This document shows, in pieces, positions 41,421 to 54,201 of a stretch of DNA of 64,000 nt. The DNA is from Actinomycetota bacterium. Its GTDB lineage: Bacteria; Actinomycetota; UBA4738; HRBIN12. Below the pieces are notes generated by a model. The model was not told the DNA's origin and made no database searches. It saw only the letters and a list, made by a program, of their open reading frames with translations. Numbering within the stretch: the stretch's first letter is position 1; each line of letters opens with the position of its first letter. The position numbers were made by a program, and so were the translations under genes. Location of the stretch: positions 838,913-902,912 of the forward strand of contig BPGL01000001.1 in assembly GCA_026003015.1 (NCBI GenBank), given 5' to 3'.

Positions 41421-42097
41421 CAGCTGTAGACCCCGCGGCTCTGGTCCCGCACGACCCGACCGTCGTCGAGCTCGACCACCCGCTTGCGCATCGCGTCGAC
41501 GATCGCCTGGTCGTGCGTGGCCATGACGACGGTCGTTCCGATCTTGTTGACCTTGTCGAGCAGGCGCATGATGTCGACGCTCGTGTTCGGGTCGAGGTTC
41601 CCCGTCGGCTCGTCGGCCAGCAGCACGAGCGGTCGGTTGACGCACGCGCGGGCGATCGATACGCGCTGCTGCTCCCCGCCCGACAGCTCGTCGGGGTAGT
41701 GGTTCAGCTTGTCGCCGAGGCCGACGTACTCGAGGATCTCCGGAACGCGCTGATCGATCACGTGCTTGGACTTGCCGATCACCTCGAGGGCGAAGGCGAC
41801 GTTCTCGAACACCGTCTTGTCCGCGAGCAGCTTGTAGTCCTGGAAGACGGTCCCGATGTTGCGCCGCAGGTGAGGGACCTTCCAGGACGTGATCCTCGCG
41901 AGGTTCTTGCCCGCGACGTAGACCTTCCCCTTCGTGGCCTCCTCCTCCTTCAGGAGCAGACGGATCAGGGTCGACTTGCCCGAGCCCGAGGGGCCGACGA
42001 CGAAGACGAACTCACCCTTCTGGATCTCGAGATCGACGTCCTCGAGCGCCGTCACGCCGTTGCGGTACACCTTCGTGACGCGTTGGAGACTGATCAT
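41420..42097 (-). CDS. ftsE: Cell division ATP-binding protein FtsE
   Basis: This 225-residue ABC-type ATPase has Walker A GPSGSGKS (35-42), signature [17 protein letters not shown], Walker [16 protein letters not shown] and the FtsE-typical [29 protein letters not shown]. The start at ATG 42097 gives the usual N-terminus [10 protein letters not shown]; earlier in-frame starts add non-homologous residues. No clear ribosome-binding site is visible, and the gene is divergent from the YfhO-like gene. It pairs with FtsX. Confidence 0.96.
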   Translation of the reverse strand: MISLQRVTKVYRNGVTALEDVDLEIQKGEFVFVVGPSGSGKSTLIRLLLKEEEATKGKVYVAGKNLARITSWKVPHLRRNIGTVFQDYKLLADKTVFENVAFALEVIGKSKHVIDQRVPEILEYVGLGDKLNHYPDELSGGEQQRVSIARACVNRPLVLLADEPTGNLDPNTSVDIMRLLDKVNKIGTTVVMATHDQAIVDAMRKRVVELDDGRVVRDQSRGVYS

Positions 42098-42182
42098 CGG
42101 CGCGGTCGTGTGGGGGTCGGGGAAGGAGGTCTCGAGTACGGTACCAGAGGCCATCGCGGGAATCCCGCAAGACCCCCGTCGG

Positions 42183-42188
42183 TAGGCT
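42183..42188 (+). promoter_or_regulatory. Putative -10 box of the YfhO-like gene
   Basis: TAGGCT ends 6 nt before the ATG at 42195. Confidence 0.4.
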
Positions 42189-42194
42189 GTGGCG

Positions 42195-44600
42195 ATGTCG
42201 TGGCGGCAGGCGACCGCGCGGTGGCGACCCGTGGCGGCGCGATGGGCGGGCCCCGCGCTCATCGTGGGCTACGTGCTGTTCGCGCTGCGCGGTTTCCTCA
42301 TCGCGCCACGGCTCACGAACGAGCACCTCGACCTGTTGTCCTTCTGGCTGCCCCGCTGGAGCTTCCTCGGTCACGAGCTCGCCGCCGGAAGGATCCCCGT
42401 GTGGAACCCCTACGAGATGCTCGGCTACCGCTTCGCGGCCGACCCACAGAGCGGCTGGCTCTACCTCCCGCCGATGGCCCTGTTCTCCACCCTCGGCCCG
42501 GCCACGGCGATGCGCGCGATGCTCGTCCTACACCCGCTCGTGCTCGGCACGATGGTCTACGCGCTGGGCCGGATCGAGGGGCTCGGGCGGACGGCCGCCA
42601 CGGTCGGCGGGCTGTCGGCGGCGGCGATCATGAGCACCTCCGAGCTCGTGCTCTCGATGCCGTTCGCCGGCACGCTCGCGTGGACGAGCGTCGCGCTCGT
42701 CGCGCTCGCTCGGTTCGTGCGCGCGCGGCGCACCTCGTCGCGGATCGGATGGGCCGCCGCCGTGGCGATCGCCTGGTCCCAGGTCGCGAGCGCCCATCTC
42801 TCGCACGGGCTCGTGGTCGCCTCGCTGCTGCTCGCCTGCGTCCTGGTCGGACACGCGCTGTCGGAGCCAAGGGCGCGGCGCGTGCGCGCGCTCGGGCGCG
42901 GCGCGCTGCTGCTGGCGTTCCTGCCGATCGCCTCGCTCGCGATCCTCGTGCCGCGGATCGACCTGATCGGCGCGTCCAGCCTGCGCTCGGGCTACGCCGC
43001 GCTCGAGGCGCTCGACCCGCCGGTGCTGATCGGGGACCGGGCGATCCAGACCGACGGCGTCTGGGCGGGCTGGCCCTACGCGTTCGCGGCGGCGCCCGGT
43101 GGCTACGCCGGTGCGGCGGCGTTGCTCGCGATCCCGTTCGCCCTGCGCGCCCGGCGAGGACGCCCGCTCGCGCTCGCGGTCTCGGCGGCCTTCGCCCTCT
43201 GCTACATCGCGATGCTCGACGCGATCGTCACCGGACCGATCGGGGACCGGATCGCCGCCGTGCCGTTCGGCGACACGCTCGTGCACAATCCCGGGCGGCT
43301 CCGACACGTCGCGGTGATCGCGCTGCCGCTGCTCGCCGCGATCGGCGTGCAGGGGCTGCTCGACCGACCGCCCGCCCGGCCGTGGCGATGGCTCGGCGCC
43401 GGCGTCGCGGCGTGGCTCCTCGCTCCGCTGCTCGCCGGCGGCTACCCGCCGCGGTGGGCCCTGTTCGCAGCCGCCGGGCTCCTGGCCGCGCCGGCGCTCG
43501 TCGGGATGGCGCGCGCGCGGCCGCGCGCACCGGTCGCGGTCGTGGCGGTGCTCGCCCTCGAGCTCGTCGCGAGCTCGGTCTGGTCGGGGCTGCACCACGG
43601 GTTCGCCCCCGAGATCGGGCTGGAGGGCGAGACCTCCCAGGCGAACAAGGCCCTGCAGCCGCTGCAGGCGCCCGACGTCGATCTCGAGGCGTTCCTCGCG
43701 CCGACGGCCTTCGTGTCGATGATCGGCGACGATCGGTACCTCACGTGGGCGCCTCCCGCGGCTGCCTACCAGCGCGGGTACCTCACGGCGCAGGAGCCGA
43801 CGGACTGGCCGGCGCTCACCCTGGAGCGGGGCACGCTGTTCGGTCTGCGCGACGTCCTCGGGTACAACCCGCTGCAGCTCGAGCGCTACTGGCGCTGGAT
43901 CCGGGCGATCAACCCGCTGCCGCTGTTCTACAACGCGACCTCGGTGCAACGCCCCAGCCGTCGGATCGTCGAGACGATGGGGGTCCGCTACCTCATCGTG
44001 CCCGAGCGGGTCCCCTCCCCCGTCGCCGGACGCGTGATCGCCACCGCCGACGGCTACGACCTCGTCGAGGTCGCCTCGCCGCCGCCGCCCGTTTCGGTCG
44101 TCGCCCGCTGGCGGGCGGTCGCCGACGTCGACGCGGCGATCGCGGCCGTGCTCGAACCCCGCTTCGACCCGCTCGCCGAGGCGGTCGTCGAGGGATCGAT
44201 CGAGCAGCGCCCGGTCGGCGGAGCGAACGCCGGCCGCGCCGAGGTGACGCAGCCGGCGGCCACCGAGGTCGTCCTCGACGTTCGGGCCGAGGCGCCGTCG
44301 ATCGCCGTCGTGCGCACGAGCTTCGAGGAGGGCTGGTCGGCCACGGTCGATGGGCGCCCGACGGAGGTGCTCCCCGCCGACGGGTTCTTGCTCGGCGTCC
44401 CCGTGCCCGAGGGGCGCCACGTCGTCCGGATCACCTACCGTGACGAAGCGATCGGCGTCGGGCTCGTCGCCTCGGGGATCGCGTGGTCCGCCTGGGCGGT
44501 CGCGTTGGCGCTCGCGCGGGTCGTGGAGCGTCGTCGGCGCCGGGCGCTCAGCCCGCCGCCGCCGCGACCGCTGCCCGCCGCCGCAGCTCCGCCTCGATGA
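42195..44600 (+). CDS. YfhO-like polytopic membrane protein
   Basis: This 801-residue protein has a dozen or more membrane helices and a C-terminal extracellular domain. The first loop [46 protein letters not shown] and the near-end segment [45 protein letters not shown] are typical of the YfhO family (GT-C-like), involved in glycosylation of cell-wall polymers in Firmicutes. Its role here is unknown. ATG 42195 has TAGGCT 6 nt upstream; a GTG at 42189 is less likely. The Pro-rich tail overlaps the convergent prfB end by 53 bp. Confidence 0.78.
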   Translation: MSWRQATARWRPVAARWAGPALIVGYVLFALRGFLIAPRLTNEHLDLLSFWLPRWSFLGHELAAGRIPVWNPYEMLGYRFAADPQSGWLYLPPMALFSTLGPATAMRAMLVLHPLVLGTMVYALGRIEGLGRTAATVGGLSAAAIMSTSELVLSMPFAGTLAWTSVALVALARFVRARRTSSRIGWAAAVAIAWSQVASAHLSHGLVVASLLLACVLVGHALSEPRARRVRALGRGALLLAFLPIASLAILVPRIDLIGASSLRSGYAALEALDPPVLIGDRAIQTDGVWAGWPYAFAAAPGGYAGAAALLAIPFALRARRGRPLALAVSAAFALCYIAMLDAIVTGPIGDRIAAVPFGDTLVHNPGRLRHVAVIALPLLAAIGVQGLLDRPPARPWRWLGAGVAAWLLAPLLAGGYPPRWALFAAAGLLAAPALVGMARARPRAPVAVVAVLALELVASSVWSGLHHGFAPEIGLEGETSQANKALQPLQAPDVDLEAFLAPTAFVSMIGDDRYLTWAPPAAAYQRGYLTAQEPTDWPALTLERGTLFGLRDVLGYNPLQLERYWRWIRAINPLPLFYNATSVQRPSRRIVETMGVRYLIVPERVPSPVAGRVIATADGYDLVEVASPPPPVSVVARWRAVADVDAAIAAVLEPRFDPLAEAVVEGSIEQRPVGGANAGRAEVTQPAATEVVLDVRAEAPSIAVVRTSFEEGWSATVDGRPTEVLPADGFLLGVPVPEGRHVVRITYRDEAIGVGLVASGIAWSAWAVALALARVVERRRRRALSPPPPRPLPAAAAPPR

Positions 44601-45667
44601 AGCGGTCGAGGTCCCCGTCGAGCACACGCTGCGGGTCGCCGACCTCGACCTCGGTTCGGTGGTCCTTCACCATCTGGTAGGGAGCCAGGACGTAGGAGCG
44701 GATCTGCGACCCGAACTCCACCGACCGGCGCTCCCCGCGGAGCTCGGCCATCTGCTCCTCGCGGCGGCGCCGCTCGAGCTCGGCGAGGCGCGCCTTGAGG
44801 ATCGCCATGGCGACCGCCCGGTTCTGCAGCTGCGATCGCTCGTTCTGGCACGCCACGACGATCCCGGTGGGCAGGTGCGTGATCCGCACGGCCGAGTCGG
44901 TCGTGTTCACGGACTGCCCGCCCGGCCCGCTCGACCGGTACACGTCGATCCGCAGGTCCTTCTCGTCGATCTCGATCCGCTCGGCCTCGTCCTCCTCGAG
45001 CGCGGGGATCACGTCGAGCGAGGCGAACGACGTGTGGCGCCGACGCTGAGCGTCGAAGGGACTGATCCGCACGAGCCGGTGCACCCCGCGCTCGGCCGAC
45101 AGCAGACCGTAGGCGTTGGGGCCGCGGACCTGGAAGGTCGCCGACTTGATCCCGGCCTCCTCGCCGTGATGGATCTCGTCGACCTCGACCTCGAACCCGT
45201 GCTCCTCGGCCCAGCGCAGGTACATCCGCAGGAGCATCTCGGCCCAGTCCTGGCTCTCGGTGCCGCCGGCGCCGGCGTTGATCGTGGCGATCGCGTCGTG
45301 CCCGTCGTAGGGGCCGGAGAGCATCGCCTGCAGCTCGACCCGCTCGAGGTCGCGCTCGAGGTCCTCGAGGCCGGCGGCGAGCTCGGCGGCGAGGTCCGGG
45401 TCCTCGGCATCGGCGAGGAGCTCGTCGATCGCAGCGAGGTCGTCGAGACGCCGGCGGAGGGCCTCGTAGCGCTCGAGCTCGCTCGTCAGTCGTGCGAGCT
45501 GCTGGGTGACGCGCTGCGCCCGCGCCGGGTCGTCCCACAGCGACGGGTCGGCCGCCTCGCGTTCGAGCTCCGCGGCCCGCGCGCGTCGTCCGTCGACGTC
45601 AAAGGAACCCCCTGGCGGCCTCGAGCCGCTCCTCGAGCTCCCGCAGCCGATCCGTCGACGCGCTCAT
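44548..45667 (-). CDS. prfB: Peptide chain release factor 2 (programmed +1 frameshift)
   Basis: RF2 terminates translation at UGA and UAA. The first frame runs from ATG 45667 through 22 codons to an in-frame TGA at 45601-45599. A +1 shift at CTT TGA C continues into a 350-residue frame, giving about 372 residues in all. Decoding motif SPF is in VRISPFDAQRRRHTSFA, and the catalytic GGQ is in VYRSSGPGGQSVNTTDSAVR. The slip site has the Shine-Dalgarno-like AGGGGG upstream, so RF2 levels are autoregulated as in Escherichia coli. TAGACT 10 nt before the ATG suggests a very short leader. Confidence 0.95.
45598..45613 (-). promoter_or_regulatory. prfB programmed +1 ribosomal frameshift site
   Basis: The minus strand reads AGGGGGTTCCTTTGAC. 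CTT at 45604-45602 is the slip codon, TGA at 45601-45599 the weak stop recognised by RF2 itself, and AGGGGG acts as the internal stimulatory Shine-Dalgarno. Reading resumes at GAC (45600). Confidence 0.9.
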
Positions 45668-45677
45668 CGCGCGATGG

Positions 45678-45683
45678 AGTCTA
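45678..45683 (-). promoter_or_regulatory. Putative -10 box of prfB
   Basis: TAGACT on the minus strand lies 10 nt before the prfB ATG, in the gap after the secA stop. Confidence 0.3.
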
Positions 45684-45697
45684 CCGGAGCGGCCCCC

Positions 45698-48441
<2,744 letters not shown>

Positions 48442-48566
48442 GGCGGCTTCCTCCTCGGAACCTTCGGCCGCGACGACCCAGGCCTGGCGGAGACGGTCCC
48501 TATCCTAGCCCAGGGGTTCGCCGCCGCCGGCCGCCCGGTTCGCGACCCGGGACCGTCACCGCGCGC

Positions 48567-50216
48567 TCACAGATGGTCCGTCGGCCCCCCGAGCCGGCGG
48601 ATCAGCCGGGCGTTCTCGGTGTAGTCGACCGGGCAGGCGATCACGCTCACCCCGTCGCCGTCCAGGCACGCGCGCAGGGTCGGCAGGAGCTCCTCGGCCG
48701 AGCCGATCTCGTGGCCGCGCGCGCCGAAGCTCTCCGCGAAGCCGACGAGGTCGGGGTTGCCGAAGCTCACGGCCTCGGTGCGCCCGGCGTGGAGGTCCTG
48801 CTTCCAGCCGATCAGCCCGTAGCCGCCGTCGACCCACACGAGCACGGTGATCCGCGCGCGCTCCCGGACGGCGGTCTCGAGCTCCGCCGCGCTCATGAGG
48901 AACGCCCCGTCGCCGACGACCGCGCAGATCCGCCGATCGGGGTGCACGCGGCGCGCGGCGATCGCCCCCGGCAGGGCGAAGGCCATCGTCGCGAGGCCGT
49001 TGGAGATCAGGCACGTGTTGGGGGCGTAGGTGGGGTACAGGCGCGCCATCCACATCTTCGCCGCACCGGTGTCGACGAGCACGACGTCGTCGCGGCCCAT
49101 CGCCGCGCGCACGTCGGCGACGATCCGCTGCGGGTGCAGCGGGAAGGCGTCGTCGGCCGCCGCCGCGGCAAGCTCCTCGTCGCGCTGACGCCGGGCCGGC
49201 GGGGGCTCGCGCACCGCCTCGGAGCGGTGCGTGGCGGCCGCGATCGCGTCGAGCGAGGCGGCGATGTTGCCGACGACCCCGACCGACAGGACGTAGCTGG
49301 CATCCACCTCGGCCACCTCTCGGTGGACGTGGATCACGCGCTTGTCGCCGTCGGGGTTCCAACGGGCCGGCGCGTACTCGACGAGGTCGTAGCCGACCGC
49401 CACGACGACGTCGGCGCGGTCGAACCCGAAGTTCGCGTGGTCCTTGACCATGAACCCGATCGCGCCGAGCGCGAGGGGATGGTCGTCGGGGAAGACGCCC
49501 TTGCCGAGGAACGTCGTCGCGACCGGGATGCGCAGCCGCTCCGCGAAGCGCACGAGCGCCTCGGACGCGCGGTCCCGCGCCACCCCCGGTCCGGCCAACA
49601 CGATCGGATCTTCGGCCGACTCCAGGATCCGCGCCGCTCGCTCCACCTGGCCCGGGGCCGGCGACGGGTCGACCGGAACGTTGACGGGAAGCGGGCGCGC
49701 GGTCAGCGCGACCTCGCGCTCCGCGACGTCTTCGGGCAGCACGAGGAACGTGGCGCCGGGCCGCTCGGTGGCCGCCTGCTTGAACGCCTTGCGCACCATC
49801 TCCGGCACCGCCTCGGCGACCGTGATCATGTCCCCCCATTTCGTCACCGGGCGGAACAAGCTCACGAGGTCGACGGTCTGGTGGGACTCCTTGGAGATCC
49901 GCGGCAGCGGTGCCTGCGCCGTGATGGCGACGAGCGGATGGGAGTCGAGCTGGGCGTTGGCCACCCCCAGCAGCAGGTTGATCGCCCCGGGCCCGAGCGT
50001 GGCCAGACAGACGCCCGGCCGGCCCGTGAGCGCGCCGTAGGTGTCGGCCATGAACGCGGCGCCGCGCTCGTCGCGGGTCGTGACGAACCGGATCGACGAC
50101 CGCTCGATCGCCTCGATCACCGGGAGGATCTCCTCCCCCGGCAGGCCGAAGACGACCTCGACCCCTTCGTTCTCCAGGCACCGGACGAGCAGGTGCGCGA
50201 CGTCGTTGCGATCCAC
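48567..50216 (-). CDS. Acetolactate synthase, catabolic AlsS/IlvB-like
   Basis: This 549-residue thiamine-diphosphate enzyme condenses pyruvate to acetolactate. Motifs are VVFGLPGEEILPVIEAI, TTRDERGAAFMADTYGALTGRPGVCLATLGPGAINL (cofactor Glu region), ALGAIGFMVKDHANFGFDRADVVVAVGYDLVEYAPARWNP, and the TPP/Mg segment VVGDGAFLMSAAELETAVRERARITVLVWVDGGYGLIGWKQ. No ilvN small subunit is adjacent and the layout resembles AlsS, so acetoin formation is possible. Start is GTG 50216. It follows the response regulator gene by 43 nt. Confidence 0.82.
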   Translation of the reverse strand: MDRNDVAHLLVRCLENEGVEVVFGLPGEEILPVIEAIERSSIRFVTTRDERGAAFMADTYGALTGRPGVCLATLGPGAINLLLGVANAQLDSHPLVAITAQAPLPRISKESHQTVDLVSLFRPVTKWGDMITVAEAVPEMVRKAFKQAATERPGATFLVLPEDVAEREVALTARPLPVNVPVDPSPAPGQVERAARILESAEDPIVLAGPGVARDRASEALVRFAERLRIPVATTFLGKGVFPDDHPLALGAIGFMVKDHANFGFDRADVVVAVGYDLVEYAPARWNPDGDKRVIHVHREVAEVDASYVLSVGVVGNIAASLDAIAAATHRSEAVREPPPARRQRDEELAAAAADDAFPLHPQRIVADVRAAMGRDDVVLVDTGAAKMWMARLYPTYAPNTCLISNGLATMAFALPGAIAARRVHPDRRICAVVGDGAFLMSAAELETAVRERARITVLVWVDGGYGLIGWKQDLHAGRTEAVSFGNPDLVGFAESFGARGHEIGSAEELLPTLRACLDGDGVSVIACPVDYTENARLIRRLGGPTDHL

Positions 50217-50259
50217 GGTGCGGCAGGCCTCCCGGCCGGGCTCGGGACGCAGCCCCGCG

Positions 50260-50940
50260 TCAGGTGATCTCGATCATCTTCTCGCGCACGGCGTAGACGA
50301 CCGCCTCCATGCGCGAGTGCAGGTGGAGCTTCTCCAAGATGTTGCGGACGTGGTTCTTGACGGTGTTCTCGGAGATGAACAGCTGTTTGGCGATCTCTCG
50401 ATTGTTCAGACCCTGGGCGACGAGACGCAGCACCTCCATCTCGCGATCGGTCAGGCGCGGCGACGGGACCGGAGCCCGCTCCTCGGACGCCTTCGACATC
50501 GCGGCGAACTCCGACAGGAGCTTGGAGGCCATGCTCGGCGAGATCCTCGACTGGCCCGCCCACACCGAGCGGATCGCGTCGGCGACCTCCTCGATCGGGA
50601 TCTCCTTGAGCAGGTAGCCGCTCGCCCCGGCCTTGATCGCCTCGTACAGGTCGGCCTCCTCGTCGCTGATCGTGAGCATGAGGATCTTGACGTGGGGCAT
50701 GAGCTCCTTGATGCGGGCGGTCGCCTCGATCCCCGAGCGCTTCGGCATTCGGACGTCCATCAGCACGACGTCGGGCATGAGCTCCTGGGCGCGCTCGATG
50801 GCCTCCTGGCCATCGGAGGCCTCCCCCACGAGCTCGATGTCGGGCTCCTGGGACAGGACCATGTCCAAGCCCCGCCGGAACAGCGCGTGGTCGTCTACCA
50901 CCATCACGCGCAGGCGCTCGCCTTCCGCCGGTTCGCTCAC
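50260..50940 (-). CDS. NarL/LuxR-family response regulator
   Basis: This 226-residue regulator has a receiver domain with Asp16-Asp17 and phospho-acceptor Asp62 (VLMDVRMPKRSG), conserved Lys in GYLLKEIP, and a C-terminal LuxR helix-turn-helix (LTDREMEVLRLVAQGLNNREIAKQLFISENTVKNHVRNILEKLHLHSR). It most resembles DegU/DevR-type regulators. No kinase is adjacent. The GTG start overlaps the hpf stop (GTGA), coupling it to the ribosome-hibernation gene. Confidence 0.92.
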   Translation of the reverse strand: MSEPAEGERLRVMVVDDHALFRRGLDMVLSQEPDIELVGEASDGQEAIERAQELMPDVVLMDVRMPKRSGIEATARIKELMPHVKILMLTISDEEADLYEAIKAGASGYLLKEIPIEEVADAIRSVWAGQSRISPSMASKLLSEFAAMSKASEERAPVPSPRLTDREMEVLRLVAQGLNNREIAKQLFISENTVKNHVRNILEKLHLHSRMEAVVYAVREKMIEIT

Positions 50941-51311
50941 GTCGATCCTCCGTGCGGCGTGCCCGGCTCGGGCGCCGGGGTCACGGCGGATTCTAGTCCC
51001 TTGCTGACCGAGGGCCCCCGAACGCGGCGGTGGTGGTCTCGGACCTGCCGCTCGAGCTTCTCGGCCACCCGGTCGAGCGCGGCCGTGACGTCCTCGGCCT
51101 CGGCCGAAGCCCGGAACGTCTTGCGGGGGATCCGCAGCGCCGCCTCGACCCTAGTCGTCCCATCCGGCCGCGGGTGGTGCTCCGCGATGAACTCGACGTC
51201 GATGGACGTCGTCCTCGGCTCCAGCCGGGACAGTCGCGCGAGCTTGCGCTCGGTGGTGCGGCGGAGCTCGTCGCTCACCAGGACACCGCGCGCCGTGTAG
51301 GAGAACCGCAT
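50937..51311 (-). CDS. hpf: Ribosome hibernation promoting factor, short form (HPF/YfiA family)
   Basis: This 124-residue protein has the HPF fold: FSYTARGVLVSDELRRTTERKLARLSRLEPRTTSIDVEFIAEHHPRPDGTTRVEAALRIPRKTFRASAEAEDVTAALDRVAEKLERQVRDHHRRV. It binds the 30S subunit in stationary phase. The C-terminal dimerisation domain of long HPF is missing; only a short tail follows. ATG 51311 has GAGGGGGG upstream. In mycobacteria the homologue also sits between secA1 and a comF-like gene. Confidence 0.88.
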   Translation of the reverse strand: MRFSYTARGVLVSDELRRTTERKLARLSRLEPRTTSIDVEFIAEHHPRPDGTTRVEAALRIPRKTFRASAEAEDVTAALDRVAEKLERQVRDHHRRVRGPSVSKGLESAVTPAPEPGTPHGGST

Positions 51312-51429
51312 CCGATCGCCCCCCTCAATGCCGGAACGGGCCCCCGATCCGGCTGACCTGGTCTTTGCCCCCACACCCGCCTGCCGGGGCGGTCGCAGGC
51401 CCGGCGGACCGGACCCACTCGCGCCCTCT

Positions 51430-51452
51430 CCCGGCGAGCCGGGCCCGCCGGG
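51430..51452 (-). terminator. Possible comF terminator hairpin
   Basis: CCCGGCG and CGCCGGG (7 bp) enclose a 9-nt loop, 82 bp downstream of the comF stop. There is no T-run, so this is a candidate stem only. The rest of the 223-bp hpf-comF gap shows no gene. Confidence 0.3.
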
Positions 51453-51534
51453 GCAGGACTTACCTCTAAACCGCGCCATGCTCGACGACGAACGGTCGTC
51501 TTACGTGGGTCGTTTCGCCCGCGGCTGGCATCGA

Positions 51535-52281
51535 CTACCGGGGAGGTTCCCCGGGCAACCACAGACCCGGACGAGGGCCCCCTCGAGCATAGGCATCGCC
51601 GCGGGCGATCCGCAACGCCTCGGCCGGCAGCGAGCGCGCTGCGACGCCGAGGACGACCGCGTGGGCGCCGGCGGCGCGGAGCGCCTCTGCGCAGGCCGCG
51701 GCGGTCGCCCCGGTCGTCAGGACGTCGTCGACGAGCAGGACGCGGCGGGGCGCGGGGGCGGTCGGCTCGAACGCCCCCCGCATCGCCCGTCGCCGATCGG
51801 CCGCGCCGCGGCGCGCCTGGGGGCCGGGGTCCCCACACCGGCGAACGAGGCCGCGGACCTCGAGGCCGCGCGCACGGGCCACGGCCCCGGCCAGCACGCG
51901 CGCCTGGTCGTAGCCGCGGGCCGCCAGACGCCGATGCGCAAGGGGCACCCACGTGACAACGTCGACCGGCGGCAGATCGAGGGCGGCGACCGCCGCGCCG
52001 AGCACCGGCCCGACCTCGCGCCACCCGCCGAACTTGAGACGGCGGATGGCGGCGGCGATCGGCCCGGTGTAGGCGAAGGCCGACCGCGCGCGAGCGAGGA
52101 CGGGGGCCGGGCACGCCTCGCAGCTCCCCCGGGGCTCGGCCGAGGGCATCCCGCAGCGGGCGCACCAGGGCGGCTCGAGCACGACGAGCTGGCGGACGCA
52201 CCCCGGGCAGAGCGGCCAGGGTCCGCCCCGACATCCCGCGCAGCGGCGAGGGAAGACGGCCTTGAGCGCTCGAGCGAGCAC
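51535..52281 (-). CDS. comF: ComF-family phosphoribosyltransferase-like protein
   Basis: This 248-residue protein has the ComF N-terminal zinc ribbon with two Cys pairs (RRCAGCRGGPWPLCPGC and CARCGMP..SCEAC) and a type I phosphoribosyltransferase domain with VLLVDDVLTTGATAAACAEAL. KFGGWREVGPVLG and VPLAHRRLAARGYDQARVLA are also typical. ComF is linked to DNA uptake in competent bacteria, though many non-competent actinobacteria keep it. GTG 52281 is preceded at 7 nt by TAGCCT. Confidence 0.9.
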   Translation of the reverse strand: MLARALKAVFPRRCAGCRGGPWPLCPGCVRQLVVLEPPWCARCGMPSAEPRGSCEACPAPVLARARSAFAYTGPIAAAIRRLKFGGWREVGPVLGAAVAALDLPPVDVVTWVPLAHRRLAARGYDQARVLAGAVARARGLEVRGLVRRCGDPGPQARRGAADRRRAMRGAFEPTAPAPRRVLLVDDVLTTGATAAACAEALRAAGAHAVVLGVAARSLPAEALRIARGDAYARGGPRPGLWLPGEPPR

Positions 52282-52288
52282 GCGCCGC

Positions 52289-52294
52289 AGGCTA
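52289..52294 (-). promoter_or_regulatory. Putative -10 box of comF
   Basis: TAGCCT on the minus strand ends 7 nt before the GTG at 52281 and supports that start. Confidence 0.4.
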
Positions 52295-52325
52295 GGGGCC
52301 GGTACCGACGCCCGACGCGGGGCCC

Positions 52326-52940
52326 TCAGGGAAGCTCGACGACGACCGGGCGGTGGCCGCGGAGCTCGACCGAGATCCGCCCGTGCCGCCGCAGCACCGG
52401 GTAGGCGACGATCCACCCCGAGCCCGCCTCCGGATCGTGGCCCACCTCGAGGATCGGGTGCGGCTCCCGGTCGACCGCGAGCCGAACGCTGGGCGCCGAC
52501 GCCGCTTCGTAGCCGATGCGCAGGTGGTCGGCCGCGCACTCGATCGTCGTGAGGCGTACCCGGCCCACCGCTCGGTCGATCGCGACGCTGCCCCGTCGTA
52601 CCGCCGTGCGCGGCCAAGGCATCGCGAAGCGCTCCGCCGCGTAGGCCGAGGGACGCCCACCGTCGACCACCGCGACACACTCGACCCGGTACCACCCCGG
52701 CTCGAGCTCGGCGATCGGGATCTCGAAGGGCACGAACAGGTCCAACGTCGGGGCGACGTCGACCACGAGTGGGCCGAGGTCGATCGGACGAGCCTCGCGG
52801 GAGCCGAGATCGAGCAGCGTCGCCGACTCGAACCGGACCTGATGGGGGTCGCCGTCGGCCCCCCGGAGCACGAACGCGCCCTTGAGGCTCAGCGGGAACC
52901 GCTCGACGTGCGCCCGGATCGCGACCCGCTCGTCGGGCAC
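52326..52940 (-). CDS. Hypothetical protein, beta-rich
   Basis: This 204-residue soluble protein is not recognised. It is almost all alternating beta-like segments (FPLSLKGAFVLRGADG, VRFESATLLDL, LDLFVPFEIPIAELEPGWYRVECVAVVDG, LRIGYEAAS, RISVELRGHRPVVVELP), suggesting two Ig-like or beta-sandwich domains. No signal peptide is present. GTG 52940 lies 5 nt after the ahcY stop with GGAGGAGGGG upstream, so it is the last gene of the ahcY operon. No function can be given. Confidence 0.6.
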   Translation of the reverse strand: MPDERVAIRAHVERFPLSLKGAFVLRGADGDPHQVRFESATLLDLGSREARPIDLGPLVVDVAPTLDLFVPFEIPIAELEPGWYRVECVAVVDGGRPSAYAAERFAMPWPRTAVRRGSVAIDRAVGRVRLTTIECAADHLRIGYEAASAPSVRLAVDREPHPILEVGHDPEAGSGWIVAYPVLRRHGRISVELRGHRPVVVELP

Positions 52941-52945
52941 CGCGG

Positions 52946-54199
52946 CTACGTCCCCTCCTCCCAGGACCGCAGGTACGCCTCCTGCTCGGGCGTCAGGGTG
53001 TCGATCTCCACGTCCATCGCCCGCAGCTTGAGGCGGGCGACCTCCTTGTCGATCTCGGTCGGGACCGGGTACACGCGCGGCTCGAGCTCGTCGCGGTGGC
53101 GCGCGACCCACTCCACGCACAGCGCCTGGTTCGCGAACGACATGTCCATCACCGCGGCCGGGTGGCCCTCGGCGGCCGCGAGGTTCACGAGCCGACCCTC
53201 GCCGAGCAGGTAGATCCGTCGACCGTCGGCCAGCGTGTAGGCGTCGACCACCTCGCGGAGCCGACGGGGCGGAGCGGTGGCGAGCTGTGCGAGCGCGCCC
53301 TTGTCGATCTCCACGTCGAAGTGCCCGGCGTTGGCGAGGATCGCGCCGTCGCGCATCAGCTCCAGGTGCTCGCGCCGGATCACCGACCGGTCCCCCGTGA
53401 CCGTGACGAACACCTCTCCGATCCTGGCGGCATCGCGCAGCGGCATCACGCGGTAGCCCTCCATCACCGCCTCCAACGCCGCTGTGGGGTCGACCTCCGT
53501 GACGACGACCTGGGCGCCCAGCCCGCGCGCGCGCGCGGCGACTCCCCGCCCGCACATCCCGTAACCGCACACGACCACGATCCGACCGGCGAGCAGCCGA
53601 TTCGTCGCCCGCATGATCGCGTCCATCGTCGACTGGCCGGTGCCGTAGCGGTTGTCGAACAGATGCTTCGTGTCGGCGTCGTTGACCGACACGATCGGGT
53701 AGCGAAGAGCTTGCTCGGCCGCCATCGCCCGCAGGCGGATGACGCCGGTCGTCGTCTCCTCAGTGCCGCCCCAAACCTCCGCAAGCTGGTCGGTCCGCTG
53801 CCGGTGGAGGACCGAGACCATGTCGGCGCCGTCGTCCATCGTGACCTGCGGACGCAGGTCGAGCACCGAGGCGATGTGGCGGAAGAACGTGTCGGTGTCC
53901 TCGCCGCGGATCGCGAACGTCTCGATCCCGTCGTCGCACAGGGCCGCGGCGACATCGTCCTGGGTCGACAGGGGGTTGGAGGCGCACAGGGCGACGCTCG
54001 CGCCGGCGGCCGCGAGGGTGCGCACGAGGTTCGCGGTCTCCGTCGTCACGTGCAGGCAGGCCGCGATGCGGACGCCCGCCAGCGGCCGTTCCTTCTCGAA
54101 CCGCTCGCGGATCTGAGCCAACACCGGCATCTCGCCAGCCGCCCACTCGATGCGCTCGCGGCCCCGCTCGGCCAGGCGCTCGTCCTTGATGTCCGACAT
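52946..54199 (-). CDS. ahcY: Adenosylhomocysteinase
   Basis: This 417-residue NAD-dependent enzyme splits S-adenosylhomocysteine into homocysteine and adenosine. Motifs are [62 protein letters not shown], the NAD loop [29 protein letters not shown] and the C-terminal [16 protein letters not shown] 54199 has AAGGAG upstream. The purine nucleoside phosphorylase gene ends 2 nt before it, so adenosine release and salvage are coupled. Confidence 0.95.
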   Translation of the reverse strand: MSDIKDERLAERGRERIEWAAGEMPVLAQIRERFEKERPLAGVRIAACLHVTTETANLVRTLAAAGASVALCASNPLSTQDDVAAALCDDGIETFAIRGEDTDTFFRHIASVLDLRPQVTMDDGADMVSVLHRQRTDQLAEVWGGTEETTTGVIRLRAMAAEQALRYPIVSVNDADTKHLFDNRYGTGQSTMDAIMRATNRLLAGRIVVVCGYGMCGRGVAARARGLGAQVVVTEVDPTAALEAVMEGYRVMPLRDAARIGEVFVTVTGDRSVIRREHLELMRDGAILANAGHFDVEIDKGALAQLATAPPRRLREVVDAYTLADGRRIYLLGEGRLVNLAAAEGHPAAVMDMSFANQALCVEWVARHRDELEPRVYPVPTEIDKEVARLKLRAMDVEIDTLTPEQEAYLRSWEEGT

Positions 54200-54201
54200 C
54201 C

